The position numbers and the translations under genes were made by a program. Of a DNA stretch of 64,000 nt, positions 37,569 to 47,385 are shown in pieces (the first letter of the stretch is position 1; every line of letters starts with the position of its first letter). This stretch comes from Agrobacterium albertimagni AOL15 (GTDB taxonomy: Bacteria; Pseudomonadota; Alphaproteobacteria; Rhizobiales; Rhizobiaceae), in assembly GCF_000300855.1 (NCBI RefSeq), contig NZ_ALJF01000013.1, forward strand, positions 434,001 to 498,000, in the 5' to 3' direction. The notes beneath the pieces were generated by a model that saw only the letters and a list, made by a program, of their open reading frames with translations, was not told the origin of the DNA and made no database searches.

Positions 37569-40500
37569 ATGGGCGAGGACAGCGTCGACAGACAGGCGTC
37601 CGGTGGAGTGGGTGACGGTCCGGGTTTCGTGCATCTGCGCGTGCATTCGGCTTATTCGCTGCTTGAGGGCGCGCTGCCGCTGAAGAAGATCCTCGGCAAG
37701 GCTGTCGCCGACGACCAGCCGGCGATCGCGATCACCGACACCAACAATCTCTTCGTCGCGCTCGAGTTCTCGCAAAAGGCGCTCGGTGATGGCATCCAGC
37801 CGATCATCGGCTGCCAGCTGTCGATCGACATGGAGGATTCGACCGGCGAGAAGCGCGGCGGCAACGGTCATATGCCCGATCTGCCGGCCGTCGTCGTTCT
37901 GGCATCGGATGCGGAGGGCTATGAGCGCCTCGTTGATCTCGTCAGCCGGGCCTATCTCGGCGGCGACGCGGGTCAGCCGACCCATGTAAAGCTCTCCTGG
38001 CTCGAAGAGAGCGGGACCGAAGGCCTGATCCTGTTGACCGGCGCCGGTGGCGGGCCAGTCGATCGTATCCTGAAGGATGGTCACAAGGCCCAGGCCGAGA
38101 GCCGTCTGCTTGCCTTGAAGCGTCTGTTCGGCGATCGCCTCTATGTCGAATTGCAGCGGCATGGTGAGTATGATCGCACGCATGAGCGGCGCATGGTCCA
38201 GCTCGCCTATGAGCATGACCTGCCGCTGGTTGCGACCAACGAGGCCTTCTTCCCGGCCCGCGACGACTACGATGCCCATGATGCGCTGATGGCTGTGGCC
38301 CACAATGCCATCGTATCGAACGACGACCGCTTCCGCCTCACCCCTGACCATTATCTGAAGAGCCGGGCGGACATGATGAAGCTCTTCGCCGACCTGCCGG
38401 AGGCGCTCCAGAATTCCGTCGAGATCGCCCGCCGCTGCTCTTTCGTGCTTGATACCCGAAAGCCCATCCTGCCGCGCTTCACCGGTGGCAGCGACGATCC
38501 GGAGGAAGCCGAACGGGAAGAAGCACTCGAACTGCGCCGTCAGGCGGTGGAGGGTCTTGACCAGCGTCTGGCAGCCCTCGGCATGGCGCCGGGTTACGAG
38601 GAAAAGGAGTACCGCGACCGGCTGGAATTCGAGCTCTCGGTCATCGAACGCATGAAGTTCCCCGGCTACTTCCTGATCGTTTCGGACTTCATCAAATGGG
38701 CGAAGCAGCATGACATCCCGGTCGGCCCGGGCCGTGGTTCGGGTGCGGGCTCGCTCGTTGCCTATGCGCTGACCATTACCGACGTCGATCCCTTGCGTTT
38801 CTCGCTGCTCTTCGAACGCTTCCTCAATCCGGAACGCGTCTCGATGCCCGACTTCGACATCGACTTCTGCCAGGAGCGCCGCGAAGAGGTCATCCGCTAC
38901 GTGCAGCGCAAATATGGTCGCGAGCAGGTGGGCCAGATCATCACCTTCGGATCGCTACAGGCGCGTGCAGCGCTCCGCGACGTTGGCCGCGTGCTGGAAA
39001 TGCCCTATGGCCAGGTCGACAAGATCTGCAAGCTGGTCCCGAACAATCCGGCCAATCCGACGCCGCTCTCCAAGGCGATCGAGGAGGAGCCCAAGCTCCA
39101 GGAGGCCGCCGAAGAAGAGCCTGTCGTCGCGCGCCTGCTGGAGATCGCCCAGAAGATCGAGGGGCTCTACCGCCACGCCTCGACGCATGCCGCCGGTATC
39201 GTCATCGGTGACCGCCCGCTGTCTAAGCTTGTGCCGATGTATCGCGATCCACGCTCCGACATGCCGGTCACCCAGTTCAATATGAAATGGGTCGAACAGG
39301 CCGGCCTCGTGAAGTTCGACTTCCTCGGCCTGAAAACGCTGACGGTCCTGAAGACGGCCGTCGACTTCGTCGAGGAGCAGCGCGGTATCAAGGTCGACCT
39401 CGCCGCCATCCCGCTGGATGACACCTTGACCTACGAGATGCTCTCGCGCGGTGAAACGGTGGGCGTCTTCCAGGTGGAAAGTGCCGGCATGCGCAAGGCG
39501 CTGATCGGCATGCGCCCCGACTGCATCGAGGACATCATCGCGCTCGTGGCCCTTTATCGCCCGGGCCCGATGGAAAACATCCCCGTCTACAATGCCCGCA
39601 AGCATGGCGAGGAAGAGATCGCCTCGATCCATCCGAAGATCGACTACCTTTTGAAGGAAACCCAGGGCGTTATCGTCTACCAGGAACAGGTCATGCAGAT
39701 CGCGCAGGTCCTGTCTGGCTATTCGCTCGGCGAAGCCGACCTTCTGCGCCGCGCCATGGGTAAGAAGATCAAGGCGGAGATGGACCAGCAGTCGGTCCGT
39801 TTCGTTGATGGCGCAATGAAGAACGGTGTCTCGAAGCCGCAGGCGAACAACATCTTCGAACTGCTGGCCAAATTCGCCAACTACGGCTTCAACAAGTCAC
39901 ACGCAGCGGCCTACGCCATCGTCTCCTATCAGACGGCCTACATGAAGGCGCATTATCCGGTCGAGTTCCTCGCCGCATCGATGACGCTCGACATGTCGAA
40001 CACCGAAAAGCTCGTCGACTTCCGCCAGGATGCCGGCCGCCTCGGCATCCAAGTCGTGCCGCCTTCTGTCCAGACGTCCTACCGTCACTTCCAGACCGGT
40101 CCGAACCGCATCTATTACGCGCTGGCCGCCCTCAAGGGTGTCGGTGAAGGTGCCGTCGATCACATCGTCGAGGTGCGCGGCGACAAGCCCTTCGACAGCA
40201 TCGAGGATTTCTGCCTCAGGATCGACCCGAAGCAGATCAACCGACGTGTGTTCGAAAGCCTGATCGCCGCAGGCGCCTTCGACTGCTTCGGTCGCGACCG
40301 CGCCGAACTCGTCGGCAGCATCGATCGCATCATGGGCTATGCCCAGCGCGCCCAGGAAAATGCCGTCAGCGGTCAATCCGACATGTTCGGCACCGGCGGC
40401 GCAAGCGGCCCCGAGCGGATTGCCTTTGCACCTTATACGCCCTGGCTTTCCTCGGAAAAGCTGATGCGCGAATTCCAGGTGCTTGGCTTCTACCTCTCTG

Positions 40501-41069
40501 CCCACCCGCTCGACGCTTACAGAGACCTGCTCGACAAGCTGCGGGTCCAGAATTTCGCGGATTTCTCGGTGGCCGTGAAACAGGGCGCATCCGCCGGCCG
40601 TCTCGCCGGCACCGTCATCTCGCGCCAGGAGCGCAAGACCCGCACCGGCAACAAGATGGGCATCGTCACCTTTTCGGATGCCTCCGGCCAGTATGAAGCG
40701 GTTCTCTTCTCCGAAGGCCTGAACCAGTATCGCGACCTTCTGGAAGCGGGTAAATCGCTGGTCCTCACTGTACAGGCGGAGGAGCGGCCCGAGGGCATCG
40801 GATTGCGCATCCAGACGGCGCAGTCGCTCGAAGAACAGTCGATCCGCATGCAGAAGGCGATGCGCGTCTTCGTCCGGGATTCCGGTCCCTTGCGCGCCGT
40901 CGCTGCACATCTGAACGCAAGGGGCGACGGGCTCGTCTCCTTCATCGTGATCAAGGACGAAGGCCAGCGCGAAATCGAGGTGGAACTGACTGAACGCTTC
41001 CGCATCTCCCCCGAGATCGCTGCCGCCATGCGCTCGACCCCCGGCGTCCTCGACGTCGAACTGGTTTGA
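37569..41069 (+). CDS. dnaE: DNA polymerase III subunit alpha (replicative, DnaE1)
   Basis: A 1166-residue catalytic subunit of the replicative polymerase. The N-terminal PHP domain starts with HLRVHSAYSLLEGA near residue 22. The polymerase core has GPGRGSGAGSLVAYAL near residue 390 and the catalytic aspartates in MPDFDIDFCQERR near residue 430. Tandem helix-hairpin-helix and a C-terminal OB fold (GTVISRQERKTRTGNKMG near residue 1020) follow. The length and the full PHP domain separate it from the SOS mutagenesis polymerase DnaE2. It lies 115 bases downstream of the LexA-controlled peptide gene. No terminator is obvious after it. Confidence 0.96.
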   Translation: MGEDSVDRQASGGVGDGPGFVHLRVHSAYSLLEGALPLKKILGKAVADDQPAIAITDTNNLFVALEFSQKALGDGIQPIIGCQLSIDMEDSTGEKRGGNGHMPDLPAVVVLASDAEGYERLVDLVSRAYLGGDAGQPTHVKLSWLEESGTEGLILLTGAGGGPVDRILKDGHKAQAESRLLALKRLFGDRLYVELQRHGEYDRTHERRMVQLAYEHDLPLVATNEAFFPARDDYDAHDALMAVAHNAIVSNDDRFRLTPDHYLKSRADMMKLFADLPEALQNSVEIARRCSFVLDTRKPILPRFTGGSDDPEEAEREEALELRRQAVEGLDQRLAALGMAPGYEEKEYRDRLEFELSVIERMKFPGYFLIVSDFIKWAKQHDIPVGPGRGSGAGSLVAYALTITDVDPLRFSLLFERFLNPERVSMPDFDIDFCQERREEVIRYVQRKYGREQVGQIITFGSLQARAALRDVGRVLEMPYGQVDKICKLVPNNPANPTPLSKAIEEEPKLQEAAEEEPVVARLLEIAQKIEGLYRHASTHAAGIVIGDRPLSKLVPMYRDPRSDMPVTQFNMKWVEQAGLVKFDFLGLKTLTVLKTAVDFVEEQRGIKVDLAAIPLDDTLTYEMLSRGETVGVFQVESAGMRKALIGMRPDCIEDIIALVALYRPGPMENIPVYNARKHGEEEIASIHPKIDYLLKETQGVIVYQEQVMQIAQVLSGYSLGEADLLRRAMGKKIKAEMDQQSVRFVDGAMKNGVSKPQANNIFELLAKFANYGFNKSHAAAYAIVSYQTAYMKAHYPVEFLAASMTLDMSNTEKLVDFRQDAGRLGIQVVPPSVQTSYRHFQTGPNRIYYALAALKGVGEGAVDHIVEVRGDKPFDSIEDFCLRIDPKQINRRVFESLIAAGAFDCFGRDRAELVGSIDRIMGYAQRAQENAVSGQSDMFGTGGASGPERIAFAPYTPWLSSEKLMREFQVLGFYLSAHPLDAYRDLLDKLRVQNFADFSVAVKQGASAGRLAGTVISRQERKTRTGNKMGIVTFSDASGQYEAVLFSEGLNQYRDLLEAGKSLVLTVQAEERPEGIGLRIQTAQSLEEQSIRMQKAMRVFVRDSGPLRAVAAHLNARGDGLVSFIVIKDEGQREIEVELTERFRISPEIAAAMRSTPGVLDVELV

Positions 41070-41168
41070 TGTAAGGGTAGGATCACTCCATCGAATTTTA
41101 TCATTCAGATTAAGCTAAACGAAAGTGGCATGCAGCTATAGATTGAACCTCGAATCGGAGGTTGCTGT

Positions 41169-42761
41169 ATGTCATTTTCGTCTCGGACGCTCGAAAGTTT
41201 CAAAAATCAGGCAGTTCGAGCCATTCTGTGGGCAGCCGTTTTCGCCTGGGCGGTGACGTCAATCATCGATGTCAGCGTTGAACTGATGCCTTCGTGGCGT
41301 CCCATGCTGTTTACCGCGATTTTCTTGTTCCTGTATGTCTTCTCGAAGGTATATCCCGAGCAGCAACGTGTAACACTGCGTTGGACCTATGCTGCGACGC
41401 TGCTTCTCGCTGTCTGGTACATCTTGTACTCGCTTTTCGGCGCCGTCGACGTGCAGGCTATTCTGTTTCACCTGAACTACGACGTCGGGTCGGAAGCCGT
41501 TCAAGATCAGGCTTTCAAGCAGTCTCTGGTCGCAATCATTCCCTTTGTCCTGGCCATGATCAGTTGGTGGCAACTGGCCGGCATGTCTCGCGGCATGGCC
41601 TTCCTCAACCGATGCCTTCCAGTCGCCCTCCTGGCGCTCAATCCGCTCACTTGGCTCGGTGCCTCCAGCGCCTTGGCCTCTGCCGCGCCGCCGCCAATGG
41701 ACTTGAGCTTGGCCTTCAAGGACCCTGAGACGGACTTCGTGCCCTCCGGTCCGACGAAAAATCTACTGCACATATTCGTTGAAAGTGCGGAACTCACCTT
41801 TTGGGACGAAGAGCGTTTCGGAGATGTCGCTCGCCCGTTGAAGAACCTTTCCGCCAAGGCTTGGTCCGCTGAGAACGTCGAGCAAGTGGACCTGACCGGT
41901 TGGACGCTTGCCGGACATGTGGCATCGACCTGCGGCGTGCCGCTGTTGTCCTTGGGTGTCATCCATCGAAATTCCTTCGATCTCGTGGACGAAATTGTGC
42001 CGGGAGCGGAATGCCTGGGCGATATTCTCGAACGGAATGGCTACACAAATGTCTTCTTGAAAGGGGCGAGCCTCGATTTTGCCGGCACGCGGGGTTTCGC
42101 TGCCAATCACGGCTATCAACGCCTGCTCGGTTTCGATGAACTTCATGACCGTTTCCCCGGGCGCGTCAATCATTGGGGGCTGCATGACGAAGACATGCTT
42201 CAGGTTGCATATGAGCAGATTTCCGAACTTGAAATGCAAGGCGCGCCATACAGTCTGATGCTGACAACGCTGGGTGGCCATGCGCCGACAGGCCTCATAT
42301 CCCCATCCTGCGAAGCACTTCCACTCGTCACTCGTCAACCCAACGATACCCTCAAGGCCTTTGCCTGCACCAATTGGCTCGTTGAACGCTTTGTTGATCG
42401 CCTGGAGCGTGATGGCCTGCTCGAAAACACGGTGGTGGTCATCCAGAGTGACCATCTCGCCATGCGAAACGAGGTCTACGGAGACCTCCAAGCTTCCGAT
42501 CGCCGCAACATGTTCATGGTTCTGGGCACCGAACACCGCGACACAGTGAGCAAGCCTGCGAGCACAATTGATCTGTTTCCGACAATCCTTGCGGCCGTGG
42601 GCTTCTCTATACCGGATCGCCGGGCGGCACTTGGAGTGGACCTGCGCTCGAACATGCCAACGCTTGTCGAAAAGCTGGGCACGGACGATATAAACCGCGC
42701 GATCGCACAAGCAGATGAATTGCGCGACCGGGTTTGGGGACTTGATCGCCAGCTTCACTAG
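41169..42761 (+). CDS. Membrane-anchored alkaline-phosphatase-superfamily (sulfatase-like) enzyme
   Basis: A 530-residue protein. Four or five hydrophobic helices occupy residues 15-165, and the rest is a periplasmic sulfatase-fold domain beginning NLLHIFVESAELTFW near residue 198. The nucleophile is probably the threonine or serine in VASTCGVPLLSLG near residue 255; metal ligands are likely in GLHDEDML and VVIQSDHLAMRN. Relatives include phosphoglycerol transferases (OpgB, rhizobial CgmB acting on periplasmic glucans) and lipoteichoic acid synthase-like enzymes. A glucan phosphoglycerol transferase is plausible but unproven. GGAGG at 41156 precedes the ATG. It is convergent with the L,D-transpeptidase gene, leaving a 7-base gap. 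Confidence 0.8.
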   Translation: MSFSSRTLESFKNQAVRAILWAAVFAWAVTSIIDVSVELMPSWRPMLFTAIFLFLYVFSKVYPEQQRVTLRWTYAATLLLAVWYILYSLFGAVDVQAILFHLNYDVGSEAVQDQAFKQSLVAIIPFVLAMISWWQLAGMSRGMAFLNRCLPVALLALNPLTWLGASSALASAAPPPMDLSLAFKDPETDFVPSGPTKNLLHIFVESAELTFWDEERFGDVARPLKNLSAKAWSAENVEQVDLTGWTLAGHVASTCGVPLLSLGVIHRNSFDLVDEIVPGAECLGDILERNGYTNVFLKGASLDFAGTRGFAANHGYQRLLGFDELHDRFPGRVNHWGLHDEDMLQVAYEQISELEMQGAPYSLMLTTLGGHAPTGLISPSCEALPLVTRQPNDTLKAFACTNWLVERFVDRLERDGLLENTVVVIQSDHLAMRNEVYGDLQASDRRNMFMVLGTEHRDTVSKPASTIDLFPTILAAVGFSIPDRRAALGVDLRSNMPTLVEKLGTDDINRAIAQADELRDRVWGLDRQLH

Positions 42762-42768
42762 CTGATGC

Positions 42769-44001
42769 TCAGCCCCGCGGTTTGGCCCTGGTGACGGTGA
42801 TGAAGTCTGTACCGTCGCCGGTCTCCGGGCCGATGCCGGTATCCGAGATGGTGATCGAGGATCCCTCGCTCAGCATGGTTTCGATGCGGGCGCGCACCTC
42901 ATCCGGGATGTCGATGCGGGAAAGCGCGGCTTCGGCGGAGAAAATCGACTTGTCGTCCGCCGGGGTGACGATGCCGAGACGCTTCTGTGTCGATGCAGGC
43001 AGGTGGTCATCGAGCGTCACGCCGCGCCATTCCGCCTTGCGCTTGTAGCGATCGACAGCGGTCGCCTCGATGAAATGGGTGCCAAGTGCCTTTTCTGGCT
43101 CCCGGATGTCGACAGGGGCCGAAAAGAGTGGCGCGAATTTCTGCCGGATCATCAACTGGCCCGTCGGCGGGTGGTCCTCGCCGGCCTGCGCATAGAGCGC
43201 CCCGAGAAAAGTCTCGGACAGGATCTGGGCGTCCTTTTCGATGCCGTTCTTCTCCTTGAACGCCTTGATCGCCGCAATGGTCCGGCTGCCGAGCAACCCG
43301 TCGGAAATGCCGGCATCGAAGCCGAGCGTGCCAAGAAGCCGCTGGACGTCGGATACGACATCGCGCTGGGTGCGTCGTGTAATCAGAATACGCAGCGGAG
43401 GCGGTTCCGCGATCGTCACCTTTGTCTCGGCGCCGCTGCGCGGCGGAACCGCGTTCATCGCCACTTCGACGGGCGCCAGCCCCGCCTCGACGCGAGCGGG
43501 CCTGAGTTCCACGTCCGAGAGCAGCCCACCGTCGTCAACCGGCAGGCGCGGCGTGAATAGATTGGCATGGGTGATTGGCGTCGGGGCGACGGGATCGTCG
43601 GTGATGATCACATGCGCGCCACGCTTGGTCATGGAAAACAGCGTCTTGGCAAAGCCGTTCGGCAGGCGCACGCAGCCATGCGAGGCGGGATAGCCGGGCA
43701 GCTTGCCCTCGTGCAGGGCAATGCCCGACCATGTCAGGCGCTGCATGAAGGGCATCGGCGCGTTCGAATAGAGGTTGGACTCGTGATACTTGCGTTTCTC
43801 TAGGATCGAGAAGATCCCCGATGGCGTCGTGTGCCCGGGCTTGCCGGTCGAGACCTTCGTCGTCGCAACAACCTCGTCCCCGTCATAAACGGTCAGCGTC
43901 TGTTCCGCCTTCGAGATATAGATCTGCAGGGGCCCATCGGCAGCAAGCGCCGTGCTGGAGAGCAATGACAGGCTGATGGCGAGGGCGAAACGCTGAAACA
44001 T
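42769..44001 (-). CDS. L,D-transpeptidase (YkuD domain) with peptidoglycan-binding-like domain
   Basis: A 410-residue exported protein. A signal peptide covers residues 1-21 (ending TALAAD). The YkuD domain (residues 24-150) has the active-site motif SHGCVRLPN with H108 and nucleophile C110. A second region near residues 225-280 (DVQRLLGTLGFDAGISDGLLG) is a PG_binding_1-like fold, and a C-terminal L,D-TPase-associated region follows. Such enzymes form 3-3 crosslinks or tether proteins to peptidoglycan in the periplasm. The ATG at 44001 is chosen; a TTG at 44022 would add seven residues before the signal peptide. Confidence 0.92.
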   Translation of the reverse strand: MFQRFALAISLSLLSSTALAADGPLQIYISKAEQTLTVYDGDEVVATTKVSTGKPGHTTPSGIFSILEKRKYHESNLYSNAPMPFMQRLTWSGIALHEGKLPGYPASHGCVRLPNGFAKTLFSMTKRGAHVIITDDPVAPTPITHANLFTPRLPVDDGGLLSDVELRPARVEAGLAPVEVAMNAVPPRSGAETKVTIAEPPPLRILITRRTQRDVVSDVQRLLGTLGFDAGISDGLLGSRTIAAIKAFKEKNGIEKDAQILSETFLGALYAQAGEDHPPTGQLMIRQKFAPLFSAPVDIREPEKALGTHFIEATAVDRYKRKAEWRGVTLDDHLPASTQKRLGIVTPADDKSIFSAEAALSRIDIPDEVRARIETMLSEGSSITISDTGIGPETGDGTDFITVTRAKPRG

Positions 44002-44141
44002 GATCGACCATTCGAAACGCAATACACAACCGGTCGCAGTCTAAGCGACGATGTTTAAGAAAAGTTTCGCGAAAAGACCTCGATGCACCACTCACGCGGC
44101 TGTGATCGTCTGTCCACAGATGCCACGAGCAGTTACCCTGC

Positions 44142-44873
44142 TCACGGGGCAGGCGACGGGCGTGGTCTCAGTTGCGGCGAGGCAACGGCCAGCAGTAGGG
44201 CGGCCAGCGGCAGGGAAAAGGCATGGCCAATATGCTTGAACCCGAGTGCGCCGACGAGCCCGCCGAAGAAGAACATGCCGACAATGGGCAGGAGAATGCC
44301 GAGCTTGCGGCTGTCCGGTGCAAGTGGCGGATGATCCAGGAGCCGGCCGATGCGGCCATAGGCGAGCTTGCCCAGCTCGATGCCGACATCGGTGATCATG
44401 CCGGTCAAATGAGTGGTGCGGATGCGGGCGCCGGAAATCTTGGTGATCGTCGCGTTCTGCAGGCCCATCACGAAGCAGAGAAGAAGGGCGGTCATCGGCG
44501 CGGCCGAAGCCGCTGGTACCACGGCACCGATCCCGGCAAAGGCGATCAGCAGGCCGGATTCGAGCGCCAGCGGATAGGCATATTGCTGTCGCCGCGCATG
44601 GCGCCGGGCCCAGTTAATGAGAATGGCCGAGCAGGCAGCGCCCAGAGTGAAGCTTGCGAGAAGGGCGATGCCAGCGCCGACCAAACCGAAAAGACCGAGT
44701 GCCAGATTGTCGGCGATCGCCGAGACGATGCCGGTCATATGCGATGTGTAGTGGCCGATGGCAAGAAAACCGCCGGCATTCATCGCGCCAGCGACGAAGG
44801 CGAGGATGGCACCGAGCATGAGGTCGTTTCGGCGCGTGCGGCGATGGGCAGCAGCAATCCGCAAGAGCCGCAT
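44142..44873 (-). CDS. YoaK/DUF1275 family membrane protein
   Basis: A 243-residue protein with about six hydrophobic helices, starting RRNDLMLGAILAFVAGAMNAGGFLAIGHYTSHMTG, the typical DUF1275 N-terminus. Further conserved blocks are LLLCFVMGLQNATITKISGARIRTTHLTG near residue 125. The function of the family is unknown. The start is uncertain: ATG 44873 is used, but GTG 44936 would extend the N-terminus. It follows dinB on the same strand within about 70 bases and may share its SOS transcript. Confidence 0.8.
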   Translation of the reverse strand: MRLLRIAAAHRRTRRNDLMLGAILAFVAGAMNAGGFLAIGHYTSHMTGIVSAIADNLALGLFGLVGAGIALLASFTLGAACSAILINWARRHARRQQYAYPLALESGLLIAFAGIGAVVPAASAAPMTALLLCFVMGLQNATITKISGARIRTTHLTGMITDVGIELGKLAYGRIGRLLDHPPLAPDSRKLGILLPIVGMFFFGGLVGALGFKHIGHAFSLPLAALLLAVASPQLRPRPSPAP

Positions 44874-44944
44874 CTGGGCACCCTGGCCGCCCGTGCGCCG
44901 GCTCTGATCCTTGTTGATGGAGGGTGCTTGCGTCACGGAATCGC

Positions 44945-46228
44945 CTATCGCTTTGACGGGAATGTATAACCCGTCTGAACCGTACCCTTGCCGAACTTGT
45001 CGCGCAATTTGTCCATGGCGGCCTCTGCCGCTGCCCGCCGTGCAGCCTGGACATCGACAAGGTCCGGCGGATCGGCAATCGCCGGATCCTGCAGATCGCT
45101 GACACCGATCCCGATCAGCCGGAAGCGCGTTCCATCCGCCTCCTTCTCCAGGAGCGACATGCCGGTGCGGAAGATCCGGTCGGCGAGCTGGGTGGGGTCG
45201 TCGAGCCGCCGGTTGCGTGTCCTGAGCTTGAAATCGGCCGTCTTCAGTTTCAGGACGACGGTCTGCCCGGCGATCTCGTGTCGTTTCAGCCGCCATGCGA
45301 CCTTTTCGGACAGGGCTCGCAGATGCACCACGAGATCGTCGAGCCGGTGAATGTCGTCGAAGAAGGTCGTTTCGGCAGAGACGCTTTTGGCCGGGTCGTT
45401 CGGGTGTACCGTACGCTCGTCAACTCCCCGGGACAGGCGCGCCAGACGCTGCCCCATCGAGCCGTAGCGGCGCATGAGATCGCTCTCGTCCTTCACCTGC
45501 AGCTGGCCGATGGTCCGGATGCCGTCGGCCTGTAGCGTCGTGGCAAAGGCCTTGCCGACACCCCAGATCATCGTCACAGGCTTGTCGGCGAGGAAGGTCA
45601 GAGCCTCGGCCTCACCGATGACAGAGAACCCGCGTGGCTTCTGCAGGTCGGAGGCGACCTTGGCGAGGAACTTGCAGTAGGAAAGGCCAACGGAAACGGT
45701 AATGCCGATCTCCTGCTCGATGCGTCGGGCAAGCCTCGCCAGCACCCGCGCCGGCGGATCGTGATGCAGCAGTTCGGTACCGCGCAAATCCAGAAAGGCC
45801 TCGTCGATCGAGATCGGCTGCACGAGCGGGGTCAGCTCCTCCATCATCGCCCGGATTTCGCGGCCGACGCGCGAATACTTCTCCATGTCGGGCTTGATGA
45901 CCACGGCCTGCGGACAGGCCTCCAGCGCCTTAAACATCGGCATGGCAGACCGCACCCCGTGAATGCGCGCCACGTAGCAGGCGGTCGAGACGACCCCGCG
46001 CTTGCCGCCGCCGATGATCACCGGCTTGTCGATCAGCTCCGGATTGTCGCGCTTCTCCACCGAGGCGTAGAAGGCATCACAATCGATATGGGCGATCGAC
46101 AGATCGTAGAGTTCGGAATGGTAGACGAGCCTCGGGCTGCCGCAGGAGCGGCAACGCCGCGCACCATCGGCCTGCCCGGTCAGGCAGTCACGACAAAAGC
46201 CGGAATGATCAGGAGCAGCGCGCGTCAT
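44945..46228 (-). CDS. dinB: DNA polymerase IV (Y family, DinB) with N-terminal CxxC pairs
   Basis: A 427-residue translesion polymerase. Catalytic acids are in [19 protein letters not shown] (near residue 47) and [10 protein letters not shown] (near residue 140). The helix-hairpin-helix thumb has [16 protein letters not shown], and the little-finger domain follows. An extra N-terminal segment contains C12-x2-C15 and C26-x2-C29, a probable zinc ribbon, which as I recall is common in rhizobial DinB. A LexA box lies 5 bases upstream of the ATG, consistent with SOS induction. Confidence 0.95.
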   Translation of the reverse strand: MTRAAPDHSGFCRDCLTGQADGARRCRSCGSPRLVYHSELYDLSIAHIDCDAFYASVEKRDNPELIDKPVIIGGGKRGVVSTACYVARIHGVRSAMPMFKALEACPQAVVIKPDMEKYSRVGREIRAMMEELTPLVQPISIDEAFLDLRGTELLHHDPPARVLARLARRIEQEIGITVSVGLSYCKFLAKVASDLQKPRGFSVIGEAEALTFLADKPVTMIWGVGKAFATTLQADGIRTIGQLQVKDESDLMRRYGSMGQRLARLSRGVDERTVHPNDPAKSVSAETTFFDDIHRLDDLVVHLRALSEKVAWRLKRHEIAGQTVVLKLKTADFKLRTRNRRLDDPTQLADRIFRTGMSLLEKEADGTRFRLIGIGVSDLQDPAIADPPDLVDVQAARRAAAEAAMDKLRDKFGKGTVQTGYTFPSKR

Positions 46229-46233
46229 GGCCA

Positions 46234-46248
46234 GAACAAAGGTTGAAC
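46234..46248 (-). promoter_or_regulatory. LexA box upstream of dinB
   Basis: GAAC (46234-46237) and GAAC (46245-46248) are exactly 7 bases apart on the plus strand, i.e. GTTC-N7-GTTC reading toward dinB. The flanks fit GAACA-N5-TGAACA. The position, next to a known SOS gene, makes LexA control very likely. Being so near the ATG, it implies a very short leader. Confidence 0.8.
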
Positions 46249-46318
46249 AAGGCGACCATAGGCCGCCCTTTGAACGCAGGCAAGTGCGGCAATGCCGGGA
46301 AGGGGGCTCGCCGCCAGA

Positions 46319-46954
46319 TTAGCCAGCAAAATGCGATCGGATCAGCTCGGACGCCTCTGCCCAGGTGCCGACACGCCGGACGGTTTCGGGTGGCTCGGGC
46401 GCGAAGCGGAAGATTTCGAGCGGTGGCGGAAGGTAGATCAACAGGCAGTCCGGCACGTGTTGGCCCACAGAGTGCAGATTGTGCACCATGTCGTCGACGA
46501 AGGCGACGGGAAGGGGCCTATTTCCCAGCAAGGCTGCCACCATCGGCCCCTTGGCCTCTTCCGTTGCAATCATCGGGAAGGTGAGCGTCAACTGGTCGAG
46601 CAGGCGTCGCCGCACCTCGGCGTGGCGAGGCGGCATGGCGGTGAGGAACACCAGATCGGCATCCTGGCCAAGAGCGTGGATGGTATCGACCGCATCGGCA
46701 AACGGCGTCTGCCAACGCTCCTGCTCGACGAAGAAGTCATCGATCAGCGCCTTGACGGCTAGCGCTTCGATTACGCTCTCGTCGGCGCCACTGACGATGT
46801 TTCCGGTCAGCTTGAAGGAGCGCGGGAGAAGCCTGTGGCCGCGGGTCTGCAGGAAGCTTTCGAACGGAGCGGCGAACTGCAGGACGACATCATCGACGTC
46901 GCACACGATCAAGGGCCTGTCCGTCAGGCGGATGTGGTCCAGATCCGTCAGCAT
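46319..46954 (-). CDS. HAD-superfamily hydrolase-like protein
   Basis: A 211-residue protein with HAD motif I CDVDDVVLQF near residue 18, motif II in VFLTAMPP near residue 104 (the threonine), and motif III/IV in PVAFVDDMVHNL near residue 148. The cap is small. HAD proteins are mostly phosphatases; the substrate is unknown. It overlaps the upstream DUF3572 gene by one base (TGATG), so the two are coupled. Confidence 0.8.
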   Translation of the reverse strand: MLTDLDHIRLTDRPLIVCDVDDVVLQFAAPFESFLQTRGHRLLPRSFKLTGNIVSGADESVIEALAVKALIDDFFVEQERWQTPFADAVDTIHALGQDADLVFLTAMPPRHAEVRRRLLDQLTLTFPMIATEEAKGPMVAALLGNRPLPVAFVDDMVHNLHSVGQHVPDCLLIYLPPPLEIFRFAPEPPETVRRVGTWAEASELIRSHFAG

Positions 46955-47247
46955 CAGAAATCGGCCGAATCGAAGCTCGGACCGGCGTAGCGGTGATAGG
47001 CCTCGACCACGGTTTCAGGCTTGGTGTCCGTCGCTGTGCAGAATTCCATCAGCGTCGGTTCGTGCTGCATCAGAAACTCCAGCATGCCAGCGAGAAAGGC
47101 CGGGTCGCCGACGGCCCGGCGCAACTGTGTCGGCTGCACGCCAGACAGCGCGAGGAAACGCGACAGCATCTCCGGTTCGTTTGCCAGCCAGCCGAGCACG
47201 GCAACTGCAGTGGCTTCGGCATCGGCAGGTATATCTCTGTTTTTCAT
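46954..47247 (-). CDS. DUF3572 family protein
   Basis: A 97-residue acidic, helical protein (AEATAVAVLGWLANEPEMLSRFLALSG at the N-terminus, ending HRYAGPSF). DUF3572 is confined mainly to alphaproteobacteria and has no known function. It starts at ATG 47247 and is divergent from divK, with 138 bases between them that must hold both promoters. Position beside divK-pleD is conserved in rhizobia as far as I recall. Confidence 0.82.
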   Translation of the reverse strand: MKNRDIPADAEATAVAVLGWLANEPEMLSRFLALSGVQPTQLRRAVGDPAFLAGMLEFLMQHEPTLMEFCTATDTKPETVVEAYHRYAGPSFDSADF

Positions 47248-47385
47248 AAAGTCTTTTCCTCTCGCCCTGGCAAATTACCGATTTCGAAACCAAATAGCAC
47301 TAGCATGCTCGAAGACGGAAGACGCAACTCGCGCTGGGTCCGGTGTTCCGGACTGAGTGAATGCGCGAGACAAAGGACCGGGTGA

